NCBI GenBank assembly: GCA_029204225.1
Contig: CM055103.1
Coordinates: 51,212,175 to 51,276,174 of the forward strand
From: Diphasiastrum complanatum
Taxonomy: Eukaryota; Streptophyta; Lycopodiopsida; Lycopodiales; Lycopodiaceae
DNA: 64,000 bases
Direction: 5' to 3'
Part shown: positions 11,254 to 21,981 of the stretch, in pieces
How positions within the stretch are numbered: position 1 is the first letter of the stretch
Layout: each line of letters opens with the position of its first letter
Notes under the pieces: generated by a model
Told to the model about the DNA's origin: nothing
The model's input: only the letters and a program-made list of their open reading frames with translations
Databases searched by the model: none
Program-made: the position numbers and the translations under genes

Positions 11254-12029
11254 AAGTTGAGAATACAATTTAAAACCCGACCGAATCAATTACCACAACA
11301 TTAAGTGCAACAAGACCAGACAAGACGAAATAGCTCTCCATAAACTGTCTAGAACTGGGCACATGTGATACCTTCAAAATGAGAAAGCACTGTATAAGTC
11401 GATCATTGTTTTTTTAACTATTCCAGCATGTTGACGAATGAGACTGTGAAAACTAGGGAATGTGACAAGCTGCATGGCCCTGTCTTAAAGTCATTTTGAT
11501 TTTTAATATTTGTTACAAGACGAACCTCGTCAATAGATTCAAATGTGTTACAAAAAAAAACTGCCTATTTTTGTTAACAAAAAATGAAATAACCCAAAGG
11601 AGTGTTTGTACAACAACCCTAGGTAGTCTACCAATTTCCGAAACAAGAAGTGGGTAACTTTTGTGATGGACCCGGGTTTTTGTTTAAGTTGTCACATTGT
11701 AACAACCTCTTAAAAAAAAGTCATAGCATTATTAATACATTCTCTATATCAATTATGAAAGATACTTTAGAACCTTAGAAAGAAGATCTATACTTAGGAT
11801 GAAGATCATTCTAAAGTTAGATCAAAGTTCTATTGTCAAAACTATGCCAAAACTAGTTGAAGAGGGAGTGTGAGAGATTTCAACTAGTTTCGTCTAGTTT
11901 AGTCACATTTTGGTAAATTGTTAATAAAAGGCCAAAACTCATTTTAGACTTAGAGATAAACTTTTTGAAGTTATATTAGTTTAAAATACATTCAATAAAC
12001 ACTTTTGAAAAGTGTGAGAAAGTTGGTAG

Positions 12030-12500
12030 TCGAGTTTGAGAGAGATTCAAATTTGAACTTTGGGTACATTGAATCTAGACCCAAAAATAGTAGGGTTTAC
12101 ATTTTGGAGGAAAAGCCAAGTGGCCAAATAGGGTTTGGAAACTCTATAAAAGGATGTAACTCGTGGAGAGACACATCTTCTCTCTTCTATCTCTCATTTC
12201 ATCATTATACATGGTTCTCTTTGGGTTCTACTACTCATTGGTGCACTATCTTGGTGTTATCTTGCAATTCTATGTGTAGAATGATCATTTATTGCTATTC
12301 TCGGTTGCACACGTGTGAAATATAGTAGGGTACTGTAATTGTACGGACAACAAATATATTTTATGTTTTGGTTCTTAGAGTTTCCATCTCATTTTGTATG
12401 TAGATGCTGATTTTTCTACGTTGGCAGGATTGTTGGTTTGCTCCTTATTGTAACCAAAGATTTGGGACTTGGATTGGATCTTGAATGATCTGAAATCCTT
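12030..12500 (+). repeat. 470-bp LTR-like direct repeat, copy 1
   Basis: Closely matches 29267-29743 in the same orientation, with scattered substitutions and small gaps. It contains a strong TATA box (CTCTATAAAAGG, 12143-12153) followed by a CT-rich stretch, as in an LTR promoter. A possible upstream LTR start is TGTGAGAGATTTCAACTAG at ~11869, which copy 2 lacks. Neither TSD nor primer site was found. It could be an LTR, a TRIM-like element or a captured promoter. Confidence 0.65.
12145..12153 (+). promoter_or_regulatory. TATA box in repeat copy 1
   Basis: TATAAAAGG, conserved at 29382-29390 in copy 2, with a TCTCTCTTC-rich region 30-50 bases downstream that would be the transcript start zone. 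Confidence 0.5.
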
Positions 12501-13290
12501 CACAAGCACTACACATCAAGTGTATTTTCTGTGAGTTCAAGTATCCCTCTCCATTCCACCCAATGGCATTATCTACTGTACAAATTTGCTTATTGCGATG
12601 ACAAAAGAAATCATAAAAAGTCCTCCCACAATTGCCTCTAATCATAAGTTACCACTTGCAAGTTACTGAAATATTCAAATGGTTCCTCAAAGTGAAAAAA
12701 ACAAGGATAGGCTTCTAGAAGCGTCCATGACTAAGAAACTCATCATTAGGGAAATATCATAGTCATGGAGGCTTGCACATTTTTCATAGAGATGGCTATA
12801 TTAGGATGTATGAGGTCTAAAAAATGCTCTAGGACATCTTTACCCAGGTTCGAGGAGCCATTAGATCTGCAATTTCAGTAAATTACAAGGAAGCAAGCAG
12901 ACAGAAACTCAGCGTTAGGATAATGTACAAAATACAACTCCATTCATTTATTTGTTTGGAATAATCTGCATGCAAAGAGATTCCCGAGTCATCAGTCACC
13001 TACAGCAATACCATAAATAATTTATCTTTGAGCATGTGCAAAAAGAGTATAAGGCAAGCTGCACTTGCTTGATTGAATGTTGTTAAAGCCTTTTAACACT
13101 GAATTGTGATAGCTATTTGTTTTTTAGAATTCTAAACCTGAGAAATGGTTTTGGTGCCTATGGCAAAAACCTACGGAGTGTGTTTAATTTCTTGTTTAGC
13201 ACGGTTTGCTCTCATTGCGGTTAGGTATATTTGTTTCTGATGTTTTTTATTCTCTTGAGGATTGGGTTGATTGAGGGGCTCTTTGATGGA
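12501..13290. other. No firm gene; short minus-strand coding-like stretch at its left end
   Basis: A 66-codon minus-strand frame (12445-12645) crosses the repeat boundary and has several Cys/His residues (YLNSQKIHLMCSAC). I cannot assign it. The rest is AT-rich with no domain recognised. Confidence 0.3.
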
Positions 13291-13293
13291 GGC

Positions 13294-14510
13294 CTAGTCT
13301 GCTACAATGCTAGCACTGACCTGCAGAAGACCTAACTGATTTGAAAAATCGTGCTCTGCTTCTTGTGTGTGCGCTTGCAACGACTTTAAGCTGTAGAGCT
13401 GTCTTTCAGTAAGCAGTGGTGTGGACCTATGAGGTTCAAATGCATCTACACTTTCCCTCTGGCTTTCAATGCCCATGATACAGAAAACGAGTACAATTGC
13501 TGAGGTGTGTCTCCATCCTTCAAGCCGCTTTCCTGCATGCACACAAAACAACAGTACAACAGTCAAGCGAATGGGTCAGTTGTGATGTGAACCTATAGTC
13601 CACAATAAACCTTCCTCAATCAAGGAATATGCCCATGATGCACAACCACAAGCACACGGTAACAGGTAACCAGGGAAAAGATAAGCATCGCATTCTGAAA
13701 AAAAGAGCACCTAAACGCTGCAAGAGTATTCTGCAAGAGTATTACAGACTCTTATATCAATCTTCTTCTATAAAGCCTGACGGAGGCGCAAGTACAGCTA
13801 TTAGGCAACAACAGATCCTGAAATGTAGGGAGGAGCGAATACAACAATTATCTTGGAGACTTGAGCATCACAAGCACAAAAATAAAAGCCAGGTGGAACT
13901 GTCGAAAAGTTGAGTTTAGAAATAGAGATTCAAGGAGCCAAGGAGCCTATGTCTACAGTCGTGGAGCGGGTGAAAATGATGACGGGAACATTTTTTGAAC
14001 TGCAATCGCTTACAGACAATGCTAAGGTTGCATCCCTCTTCGCCCATCATTCCACGAAAGTGAATCCAAAGTGATAACACTCCCAAAAGATGGTTCCATT
14101 GCGGCAGCACTTCCGATTATCTGATCATATATATCCAACACCACACTCAATGTCAGATGACGAGAATTCAACCAGAAATCTACATCTTTTTAATGAATTA
14201 GCATCAACGAATGAGCACATTATGAAACAACCCATTCGTCACCATTTTGTCTATCGATCCATCTCTTCATGATCAAGGGCTTGGCAGATTTTAATGCGAC
14301 CATTTCTGAAAGCACTGACATTCAAAAACTTACGTTAAAACAAGACAGGTGGGTGATGTCGGACAAAGGCGACGTGGGTGAATCATCCTCAGACATTGAG
14401 CTGGTCCGCTGCTGTAACGATCCTGCCCAAACAAAACCGGTTTCTTCAAACCCAACAAAGTTGTTTTCTAATGAAAAGTTTTCCCCTCCAACTGATACTA
14501 CTGCAGCCAT
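13294..14510 (-). CDS. Candidate spliced host gene, function unknown
   Basis: Three minus-strand pieces have good splice signals. The first is an ATG exon 14510-14334 (MAAVVSVGGENFSLENNF..., acidic SMSEDDSPTSPLSD) ending at AAC|GTAAGT. The second is an exon 13694-13611 after TTTTTTTCAG, Cys-rich (LLPCACGCASW), ending GAAG|GTTTAT. The third is a terminal exon 13532-13294 after GTGCATGCAG, which joins the second in phase and runs to a stop (ASIVAD). The first and second do not join in phase, so at least one exon between them is missed or the model is wrong. No family was recognised. It has no stops in the chosen frames, unlike its surroundings, and could be a live low-copy gene. Confidence 0.4.
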
Positions 14511-15100
14511 CGATGATCTGTGCTTCCTGAATGGATGAATCAGATCCCCCGTCGCTTCTATGCTTTTAGTATTGTGGAGTATTCAGCGTGGATTTGTTTC
14601 TGATCGCCTACTTATGCCGCCAGTAGGAGCTCCATCCCAATTTGATAAAAAGATGAAGCCAAAAGCTGAAACAAATGCGGCAAATCTTCTGAGAAACAGC
14701 GGATTGAATGAGAAGAATCGAATTCGATGGTTTAGCTTCTCCTTCTTAAAAGCCGATGAGCGACATGGGTGGTTGAATACACAAATGATAGTTATTTGAA
14801 GAAGGGGAGGGAGAAGAGGAGGCAAAGGGAAGGAGGGAGAAAAGGGAATCCGAACTAGTATGAAACCACAGAACATGAGATTGCTGAGATTGCAGCATGA
14901 ACAAATTTCTCGCAAAACAGCCATTCGCTTCGTCTTCCAAACAAAACCGTGGTCTCACATAGAAACCATTGCATGCACTGACAACGAAGCCCCTGGAAAT
15001 GGCAAGAAACGTGAGGCAGAGACAACACACGGCAAATTATCGCTCAAAAAACATTTTAAACATTGGTGCCTAAAACTACACAAATGTATTTAAAAAGTTT
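14511..15100 (-). other. Possible upstream/5' region of the 13.3-14.5 kb gene
   Basis: Minus-strand frames here (for example 14583-14924 with IRFFSFNPLFLRRFAAFVSA) are in frame with the ATG exon but separated from it by a stop. A CT-rich run on the minus strand (14790-14840) would fit a 5' leader. No TATA box could be placed with confidence. Confidence 0.25.
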
Positions 15101-15588
15101 TTTTTAAATACGTGTCATTTTTATAAATTACACTAGTTTTAAAAAAACAATTAAAATAAAAATTTTGAAAATTAATTAAAACACAAGCACCTCAATTTTT
15201 TGTTGTGTTTACTATGTGCCAAAAAGAAAGGGCAGCAGGGCATCCATCTGCGCCAGCGTAGATGGTTGCCTAGCGCCCTAGGGAAAAAAAAAACCTTTTG
15301 CCAGTTTTGCATCAGTAATGGATACCTGGGTGTATATTCTGCCCATTTGCATTCATACTAAAAAGCATAAAATGCGGCTTCCCATCCATGCTTCCATCGC
15401 TGCCCATTTTGCCTGCTTCGCTGCCCATTCTCCCTGCTCCGCTCTTCCATCGCGCCAACCCCCCTGCCAATTCTGCACCCTTGACTTTTCATTGACTGTG
15501 AAATGCCACATGGCATTTTGAGATTGGATAATATGAATCCAAGTGCTCATTACAGTTCATAAAGGTCATGTGAAAAAAAGTTGTGGGT
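15101..15588. other. No gene recognised
   Basis: AT-rich sequence, then a C-rich stretch with CTGCCCATT repeats at 15340-15480 that produces open frames on both strands. No domain. Confidence 0.4.
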
Positions 15589-15590
15589 AC

Positions 15591-15706
15591 CCATTACGCA
15601 ATGGAATGGGCCGGGTAGAAGTCCATTCTGCCCGGTAAGAATTTTCAGAATTTTTAGGCTCGGCCCGGAATGCCCTCTGCCCAGCCCATTCCATAATACG
15701 TAATGG
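15591..15706. mobile_element. MITE-like hairpin element, 116 bp
   Basis: Left arm CCATTACGCAATGGAATGGGC (15591-15611) is the imperfect reverse complement of the right arm ending CCATAATACGTAATGG (15684-15706), and the centre contains further CCGGG/CCCGG pairings. A related but less symmetrical copy begins at 15905 (CCATTACGCAATGGAAGG) and runs to ~16010, also with TTCTGCCCGG. Two copies 300 bases apart support a small foldback or MITE family. No target duplication could be fixed. Confidence 0.5.
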
Positions 15707-16039
15707 ATTATATTATGCTCATTTTCAAATAGATTAAAAAGCAAAAAATGCATCAAAGGCAGATTTTGCTTTTTTTTTCCTGCCTGTCTGTGTCCGTCTG
15801 TATGGGTTCCTTACAACCGCCACGTAGCACATTTGTGTTGGTCAGTCAAAGTCAAACCTGCCTATTATGCTTCGTAATGTGCTTCTGAAAAAATTTCAAG
15901 TATCCCATTACGCAATGGAAGGAGCCGGGCAAAGGCCATTCTGCCCGGTTCGGCTTTCCAAAAAAGTTTAGGCTCGGCTTGCCCAAATTTTTGCCATTCT
16001 GACCGGCTCCACTTTTGCCAGTTTCCAAAATTTTTGGCT

Positions 16040-16225
16040 CAGTGCAAGATGTGCATGATAAAGTTCGTTGGCTGGAGATCAACATTGTGAATCTGTCCAC
16101 GGAGCACACACTCTACATCGACAAGTTTTGGTTTGATAGCGGCCGTTTCTGGGCGCAGCCATTCGATGGCATAGCGCTCAAACGTTCTTTGTGTGCAACG
16201 TATTTGTACAGGCGTGTCTGGTGGG
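16040..16225 (+). CDS. Candidate exon, unknown protein
   Basis: A 60-codon open stretch reads VRWLEINIVNLSTEHTLYID, then KFWFDSGRFWAQPFDGIALK, and ends at GTGGG|GTGAGA, a good donor. The amino-acid make-up (alternating hydrophobics with Trp/Phe) looks like a beta-sandwich fragment. I cannot name the family. No partner exon was located, so this may be a gene fragment carried by a repeat. Confidence 0.3.
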
Positions 16226-16369
16226 GTGAGATACAAGGTAGAGGACAGCTCCACTCACAGAGTTCACTGAAGGCTCCAAGGTGCGTTGGATTTCCACATT
16301 CTGATACCCCTTCATCGAAGCAACTAAGTGACTCACTCGCTGGATGGAGGAGAATATAAAGAGCCTATT

Positions 16370-17088
16370 TGAAGAGGTGGAGGAGTCCGCAATTATTCGC
16401 CATGGACGCTGCGTTTGCTACAGGGCAGGTGACAAGAATTCATTTGGAAGTTTAAGAGTAGCCCTTGGTGAATTATTATGATTTGCCCTGATCTGATCGC
16501 ATATCTCTTCCTGGATCGTCCTCGTTTCGCATCTTCGGGTGTAATCTATCTCTTCCAGCTCTAAGGAAAGAAGGGATCAGTATGTGAATAGATTACTGGT
16601 TTGTGCGTGCGTGCGTGTGTTTGTTCAGCTAGTTATTTATAGTTCGGTCTTCTGAATTATCTTTGCCCAGCCATCCATGTACTCAGAAGAGGAGAGATGC
16701 TTCTATTTTTAATAATCATTATGTTCAGTGTGACTATGCATCAAGGATGCAATATTTTCTTGCCGGCTCTACTGTTTATATTCTGTAGATTATTTGGTCG
16801 ATCATCAAAGTTTTCCAGTTTTCAAGCTAGAAGTCACAAAGAGTAAGCACTAAAACTCTTTGAACCATTCCAAGATACGCTCATAAGAGAAGGTTTTACT
16901 CTAAGTCTTGTTTGATATGTGCTTGAGCTCTAGACAATCCACCTACCTTTTCCACCCTCTTTTCTATTTAAGGATGGCATGGGAGTTCATGTGAACCATG
17001 ATGTGCTCAATCCTTGTCCTTTCCATGAATTACTTTGCTAGCCAAAGAGTTGATCTAAGAACATTAGTTTGAAGTCCTTCATCAACAT
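16370..17088. other. No gene recognised
   Basis: Contains a short GTGCGTGCGTGCGTGTGT tract near 16602-16620. No domain or repeat partner seen. A short frame ATGGACGCTGCG at 16401 is followed by CAG|GTGACA but cannot be linked to anything. Confidence 0.3.
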
Positions 17089-17244
17089 TTATTTAGGTTC
17101 CACTAGAGCTTATAAGTACCTTTGTTAAAATACAAATTTGATTCGACGCCATTGCGCATACCATTTATTTAGGTTCCTTCCACTAGAGCTTATAAGTACC
17201 TTTGTTAGAATACAAATTTGATTCGACGCCATTGCATATACCAT
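17089..17244. repeat. Tandem duplication, ~78-bp unit x 2
   Basis: The segment TTTATTTAGGTTCCACTAGA... to ...GATTCGACGCCATTGC followed by (G/A)(C/T)ATACCA occurs twice in a row. Copy 2 has a 4-base TTCC addition and a few substitutions. Confidence 0.85.
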
Positions 17245-18297
17245 GAAATGCTTAGGGAGCTTCAAGGATCCTAACGTGAGACAGAAAACTAGATGATGTG
17301 ATCTTAAGCTCTGTTGAAGAATCCCTACTTCATTCATATAGGCATGAAGAATCCCTATCTCTCTAACCCAATAGTTAACGTAGATCCATTTGTTATTTAG
17401 AATGGAATCAATTCTTACATAATTAATTGATTTATCAAACAATCTGCATAAATACATGACAATCACAATAGGTGACCATTCGAGAGCGGGATAAGACTCA
17501 ATGAAGGGTTTTGAATAAGTTCAATTCAAACAACTATTGAGCTGAACTCAATGCTTTGTCGAATCGACTTTAGCTTGACCTGAATCTACAAATTTGTCAA
17601 CTTGATCCCAGCTGGAATTAAATACTGTCGACTATCTAATTTTTTATTATGGTACCCAAAATAAAGCTAGTTACTTGCTTAAACTAGTTTTTGCATTATA
17701 GATACTATCTATTTAACTAATCTGATAGTGACACCCGCTATCACGACCAAGATCCAGCTCGACATATTCCAAACTTGTACTTAATATAAACAAATAAAAA
17801 AATATTGAATGGATGTACACACATAACCAGTCAGTCAAAAAATCATAGAAAGAGAATCACAACGAAAGCATGAATCATATCTGGTCCTCTAACACATGAA
17901 AATCCGTAGTGCGTAATATGCTTTAAAACATGCCTATCCCTTCAAGGGCTATGTAATATTTCTTGACCATAATGAGATGTCATGTAGAAAGGATCCTTAA
18001 TTTCACATAATGCATATTGTGCTTTTCTCTAGCATTGTCATATTTTTGACAATAGAAGTATCTGTGCACTTTTTGTCCTGCCTCTTCTTCGCCACATGTA
18101 CTTAAATGCCACTTTCTTTAATGTTATCATGTGAATATCAATTTTTTCATCCACACAAAAGAATCCCTTGGGTTCATATAATTTACTAATGGCTTAATTA
18201 CATTTAACCCAATCTCTTGACCTCTTTACTTAGCAAAAAGACTTCGACTTTTTAACAGCCATTGTTTTAAAATCCTAGGGAGTGGCATTCTGTGTTT
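17245..18297. other. No gene recognised
   Basis: AT-rich sequence with no domain, LTR end or repeat partner that I could identify. Confidence 0.35.
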
Positions 18298-18395
18298 TTT
18301 TGTGAAAGACATTATGGGATTTGTGCTTTCATTTTCTTTGGTCTCAGGTTCGAGCCTCCCCTTGGAAACCAAGAAGCATTTTCTCTCTAAAATAA
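18298..18395 (+). mobile_element. SINE copy 1, 5'-degraded
   Basis: Has the B-box GGTCTCAGGTTCGAGCC (18340-18356) and the same 3' tail as the next copy (CCCCTTGGAAACCAAGAAGCATTTTCTCTCTAA in shortened form). The A-box region is not conserved. Confidence 0.6.
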
Positions 18396-18397
18396 CC

Positions 18398-18501
18398 CAA
18401 GGGGGTTGGCTCAATTGGTTAACTGGAGATCCAAATTTACTTTGGTCTCAAGTTCGAGCCACCCCTTGTAAACCAAAAAAGCATTTTCTCTCTAATAGAA
18501 A
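18398..18501 (+). mobile_element. tRNA-derived SINE copy 2
   Basis: A tRNA-like head runs from GGGGTTGGCTCAATTGGTTA (A-box TGGCTCAATTGG, 18407-18418) to the B-box GGTCTCAAGTTCGAGCC (18444-18460). The ends GGGGTTG and CCACCCC pair in six of seven positions. A non-tRNA tail (AAACCAAAAAAGCATTTTCTCTC) follows and is shared with copy 1. There is no intact anticodon stem-loop, so this is not a functional tRNA. RNA polymerase III would transcribe such an element. Confidence 0.75.
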
Positions 18502-18791
18502 CTACTCAGCAAACGTACATAAGTCGAAGCTTAAAAGGATACATGGTTATGTATATCCTCCAAAAATAGATCATGACTTATAACACCAAGTAATGCGTAA
18601 TTGGGTCTAATTGATAAGAGAAAAAACCATCTCACTCTTACTGGGCTTTTTAGTCAATCTTGTGAGTACATTCATTTTTGTAGCTTTGTTAATTAGTTTC
18701 CCACTTGAATGCTTTTTTTGCATTGTTTGGCATTCTTGAGCATTCTTGTTTAACTGAAATTCCCACAACATAATGACTCAAAGTAGGTTCC

Positions 18792-18840
18792 ATGATCCAA
18801 TCAACCTTCAATACACCCTATTGAAGGTTGATTGGATCAT
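18792..18840. repeat. Perfect inverted repeat, 22-bp arms, 5-base loop
   Basis: Left arm 18792-18813 (starts ATGATCCAATCAACC) is the exact complement of 18819-18840, with loop CACCC. The right arm is the start of the Copia RT scrap, so the left arm is a snap-back inverted copy of it. Confidence 0.9.
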
Positions 18841-19005
18841 TGTTGTATCTTGCAGACAACACCAGACCTGATATAGCATTTGTAGACAACACCAGACCTG
18901 ATATAACATTTGTAGTATATAGGCTAAGCCAATTTAATCAAAACCCAAGATCGTTATATTTGAATCTAGCAAAAAGAGTAGTACAATATCTCCAAGAGGA
19001 GCATT
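18825..19005 (+). pseudogene. Copia RT C-terminal scrap with internal 30-bp duplication
   Basis: Plus-strand frame reads LIGSLLYLADNTRPDIAF, then a second DNTRPDITFVV, then RLSQFNQNP and LAKRVVQYLQ. This is the conserved end of Ty1/Copia RT (GSLLYL..TRPDI..AV..LS.F...P...H...AKR..RYL). The 30-base unit GACAACACCAGACCTGATAT... is duplicated in tandem (18855-18884 and 18885-18914), which keeps frame. The fragment stops where a minus-strand Gypsy RT fragment begins. Confidence 0.8.
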
Positions 19006-19097
19006 ACAGAGACCAAAAGGCATGACTTTCCAATAGAAGGTTCCCCATTCTGTAGCAAAAGCGGTTTGATGTTGATCTTCTTCAGCAATTTGAATCA
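19006..19097 (-). pseudogene. Element D Gypsy RT, downstream half beyond the element C insertion
   Basis: Minus strand reads MIQIAEEDQHQTAFATEWGT, then FYWKVMPFGLCNAP. This is the central Ty3/Gypsy RT block. It continues the RT that breaks off at 22437 on the other side of element C: the upstream half ends in FSGYN and this one resumes with MIQIAEED, as expected for one gene split by an insertion. It is truncated at ~19006 before the catalytic DD motif. Confidence 0.85.
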
Positions 19098-19101
19098 TAT
19101 T

Positions 19102-19807
19102 TGTAGTGGGTTTCTTTCCTTGCCTATCCTCAACCCAAGATCTAATCAATCTAGCATTGAGGAGATGAAGTTAGTTGTCACACGTAGATTCGTTCCCATG
19201 AGAGCGATAACATAGTTCAGATTTCAGCATGAATGGAAGATTCACATCTAACTCTACAATCCATTAACCCTAAGCCTTCACACTACATTTATTAACACTA
19301 GATCCACAATGAAGATAGCTTACTCTTTCTCTCTCTCCCTTTCTCTCTTATAAAAAATATAAAGACATGCAATCCCAATAACAATAAGATCCAACAATTA
19401 GCAAAACACAATAAAAGCATGAGAGATGGAGGAAACGTGATAGAGAGCAAGGACGTTCATAAATTTGTTTCACAAGAGAACCAATCTGCTTTATTGAAAT
19501 GAAGTATGTACATGTGTAGCAAACTCGAGTTGGTCCCTTTTTATAGTAGAGAAGAGGACCCTGGTCTCTGAATCCTATTGGTCTATTTCTGCCTCCCTAA
19601 CTATTCAAATTTAAAAAAGAGTGGGAACCATCCAAATTGGAGGGAAACCCAACTTTATTTACTAACTTGACATTTAGGCCCTGTGACATTTAAAGTCCTT
19701 TTATTAACTTTCTAATTAATCAAATCTCTATCACATGCAGGGTGCCAAATCCCTCTCACTTATTAACTAGGGTTAGGGTTGCCTTGGGATATGTAAACTC
19801 TCCAACG
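19102..19807 (-). repeat. Element C 3' LTR, with TATA box
   Basis: 706 bp. On the minus strand it carries CTATAAAAAGG (19536-19546), a promoter that is missing from the 5' LTR. A pyrimidine-rich CTCTCTCT stretch lies near 19330. Confidence 0.75.
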
Positions 19808-19956
19808 GTATCCCCCACCAAAACTGGTGGTAGTCCCAGGACACCCGTGAGATGCAATTACTATGGGCTTTTATTTGCTTGTTCTTTGTCAAAAGGACTT
19901 GTCTTGGATCTTCACTTAGCCTTTTTAGCAAGAATTGATCGTGGAGGTGATGACTT

Positions 19957-21794
19957 CTAAGAAAATAAACTCTTCTTCAAAGATGAAGATTTCCTAGATG
20001 ATGATGTCTTGCTAGAACTCTGAGTTGTACAATCATCCTTGACTTTTCCTGTGCCTTTATCCAGTAAGGGTGGCACATTCTTTGAATCAACCTTTTGAGG
20101 AGGATTTTCCCATTTCATGACCATATTATAAAGTTGTTTGGCTTGTTTCTTCGTCATTGACCCTGTGATCCTGTCTTCCTTCAATATAACTACTTTTGGT
20201 GGTTTTATTGTTGGTTCATCAGAAATATTATGCACTCCAAATCTGGTTGGATCCATATGATTTAGAATCTGCTCATCGTTCTTCATTGTCATCATAAGTC
20301 AAAGCATGACTCACAGGAATGAGTTCATCTTCAATCGGATCTGGTATAGGCTCCATTGATATCCAAGCTACATTCAGCACATTCAATGGAAAAGTGATTG
20401 GTATATCCAAGATTCAATCCAATAATGAAATCTCGCTCAAATCTAACTGATTATCTTGTTGACACATATATCCTGTTGTACAGTCAATCATTGCAAGAGC
20501 TTCATTCTAGTTGACAGTATCGGTTTGAGAATCATAATGAACTCCCAAATTTTTTACTGGTCGGTCACAAGTATGATCCATTGTTGATAAATCATCATCC
20601 TCTTTTTGAACCATTGGTTTGATAGTTCAAGTTACAGAATCAACCTTGACTGCACGTTCATGATTTTCAAAAGTGATTTTTCCGGTACCCCAGTTATGAA
20701 TTACTTGTGCAAACTTGTAACCATGGGCGTCCCAATAGGACTCGGTAGACATTTGGTGTTTCTGGTAAGTCCATTACTACAAAAATAATGATGAATTGTA
20801 CTCCAACAATCTTATAGGTACATCTTCAGCCATTTCTCGCGGATGAACTGTCATTTAATCAACTAGCTTAATGGCAAAAGTCGCAGGTTTTATCTTTGTA
20901 AGGCCCCATTTTGCACATAGCTTTGTAGAAATCAGGTTAACTCCCGAACCGCCATCTATCACAGCTGCTTCATTAGAAAATTGTCCATGTTGTATCGGCA
21001 AGGTGATATTTTTTTGTTCACTTTCCCAAGCTGCTCCGACATGGAGTACTTCACTAGATTCTTCAAATTCAGCACAGAAAAGTGGCTCCTGATGGACTTC
21101 TGGTTCAGCTTGAGTTAACTTTTGCGCTAATACTTCTTTTGCTTTTGACACCAACTTCAGGAACTCTCCCAACAAATTATTGAGCTTACTAGACAAAATA
21201 TTCATGAGCGGCTATGTTTGCGGTGCTTCTAGTTCAGTCATCTTGAAGGGTTCTTCATAATGATGCAACTGAGCATTCATATTAGTATGTGAATTTTCCA
21301 ATTGCTGCAATGGTGAAGAACAAACTTTGGTTGTTGCTCTAGCAGCTTCAAGCTCATCTTCTTCTTGCAAATGTTTAATCCATTGCCTCATATCCTGATA
21401 TCTTCTTTTTTCTGCATGAAGATTTGGACAGACTCCAGATGTTGTTGGTATGTACTAGATCTGCTACCGGTTCTTTCTGCATCTGTGCTCTGGTGACCAC
21501 CATCAAGGGTACACTTGATTTATTCTGAGCTACTAGTCTTTGCTTGATTGTTATCAAATTTACAAGAGCTGTAGCCAGTGGTGGCTTCGGTCTTGCTGGA
21601 CATTCCTTATAGTAATGCCCATAACCACAGTCACGACAGAATGGAACAAAAAAAAATTTATTTGGACATTCTGCAACTCTGTGATTTTCTCCACATGTAA
21701 AGCATCCAAGTGGTTCTTTGGTCCAGTTTCTAGATACTTGTTATCGCGCAGCAGCTATTTTTGCAAAAAAGAGACTTTTTTAACAAAAATATGA
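19957..21794 (-). pseudogene. Element C gag C-terminus and protease region, broken
   Basis: From right to left on the minus strand: two zinc knuckles, CFTCGENHRVAEC and CRDCGYGHYYKEC (both CX2CX3HX4C), a linker, then AAVIDGGSGVNLISTKLC, which fits a retropepsin active site (D-x-GSG) at ~20900-20960. Lys/Ser-rich sequence follows to 19957. Stops separate the pieces. The gag N-terminus is absent because only ~190 bases separate the knuckles from the LTR. No RT follows. The helper element probably belongs to the same Gypsy lineage. Confidence 0.65.
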
Positions 21795-21981
21795 CAATAT
21801 GACAACTGATCCTCTGAGAAACCTTCTATTTATGTTATAATTCTTCATCGACCTGGCAGTAGATAGATCTGAATCACATCTATGCACAGTGAATCGGACA
21901 AAGGTTGTCTATTGCACATCTGGAGACTTCTATCGCTGCCTTACTGACTTCATTTTGGAGAAAAGATTGCCATTCGCCATA

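Noticed and set aside
18402-18465. tRNA gene on the plus strand
   Set aside because: The acceptor stem and A/B boxes are tRNA-like, but the anticodon arm is missing and a shared tail follows, so it is a SINE head.
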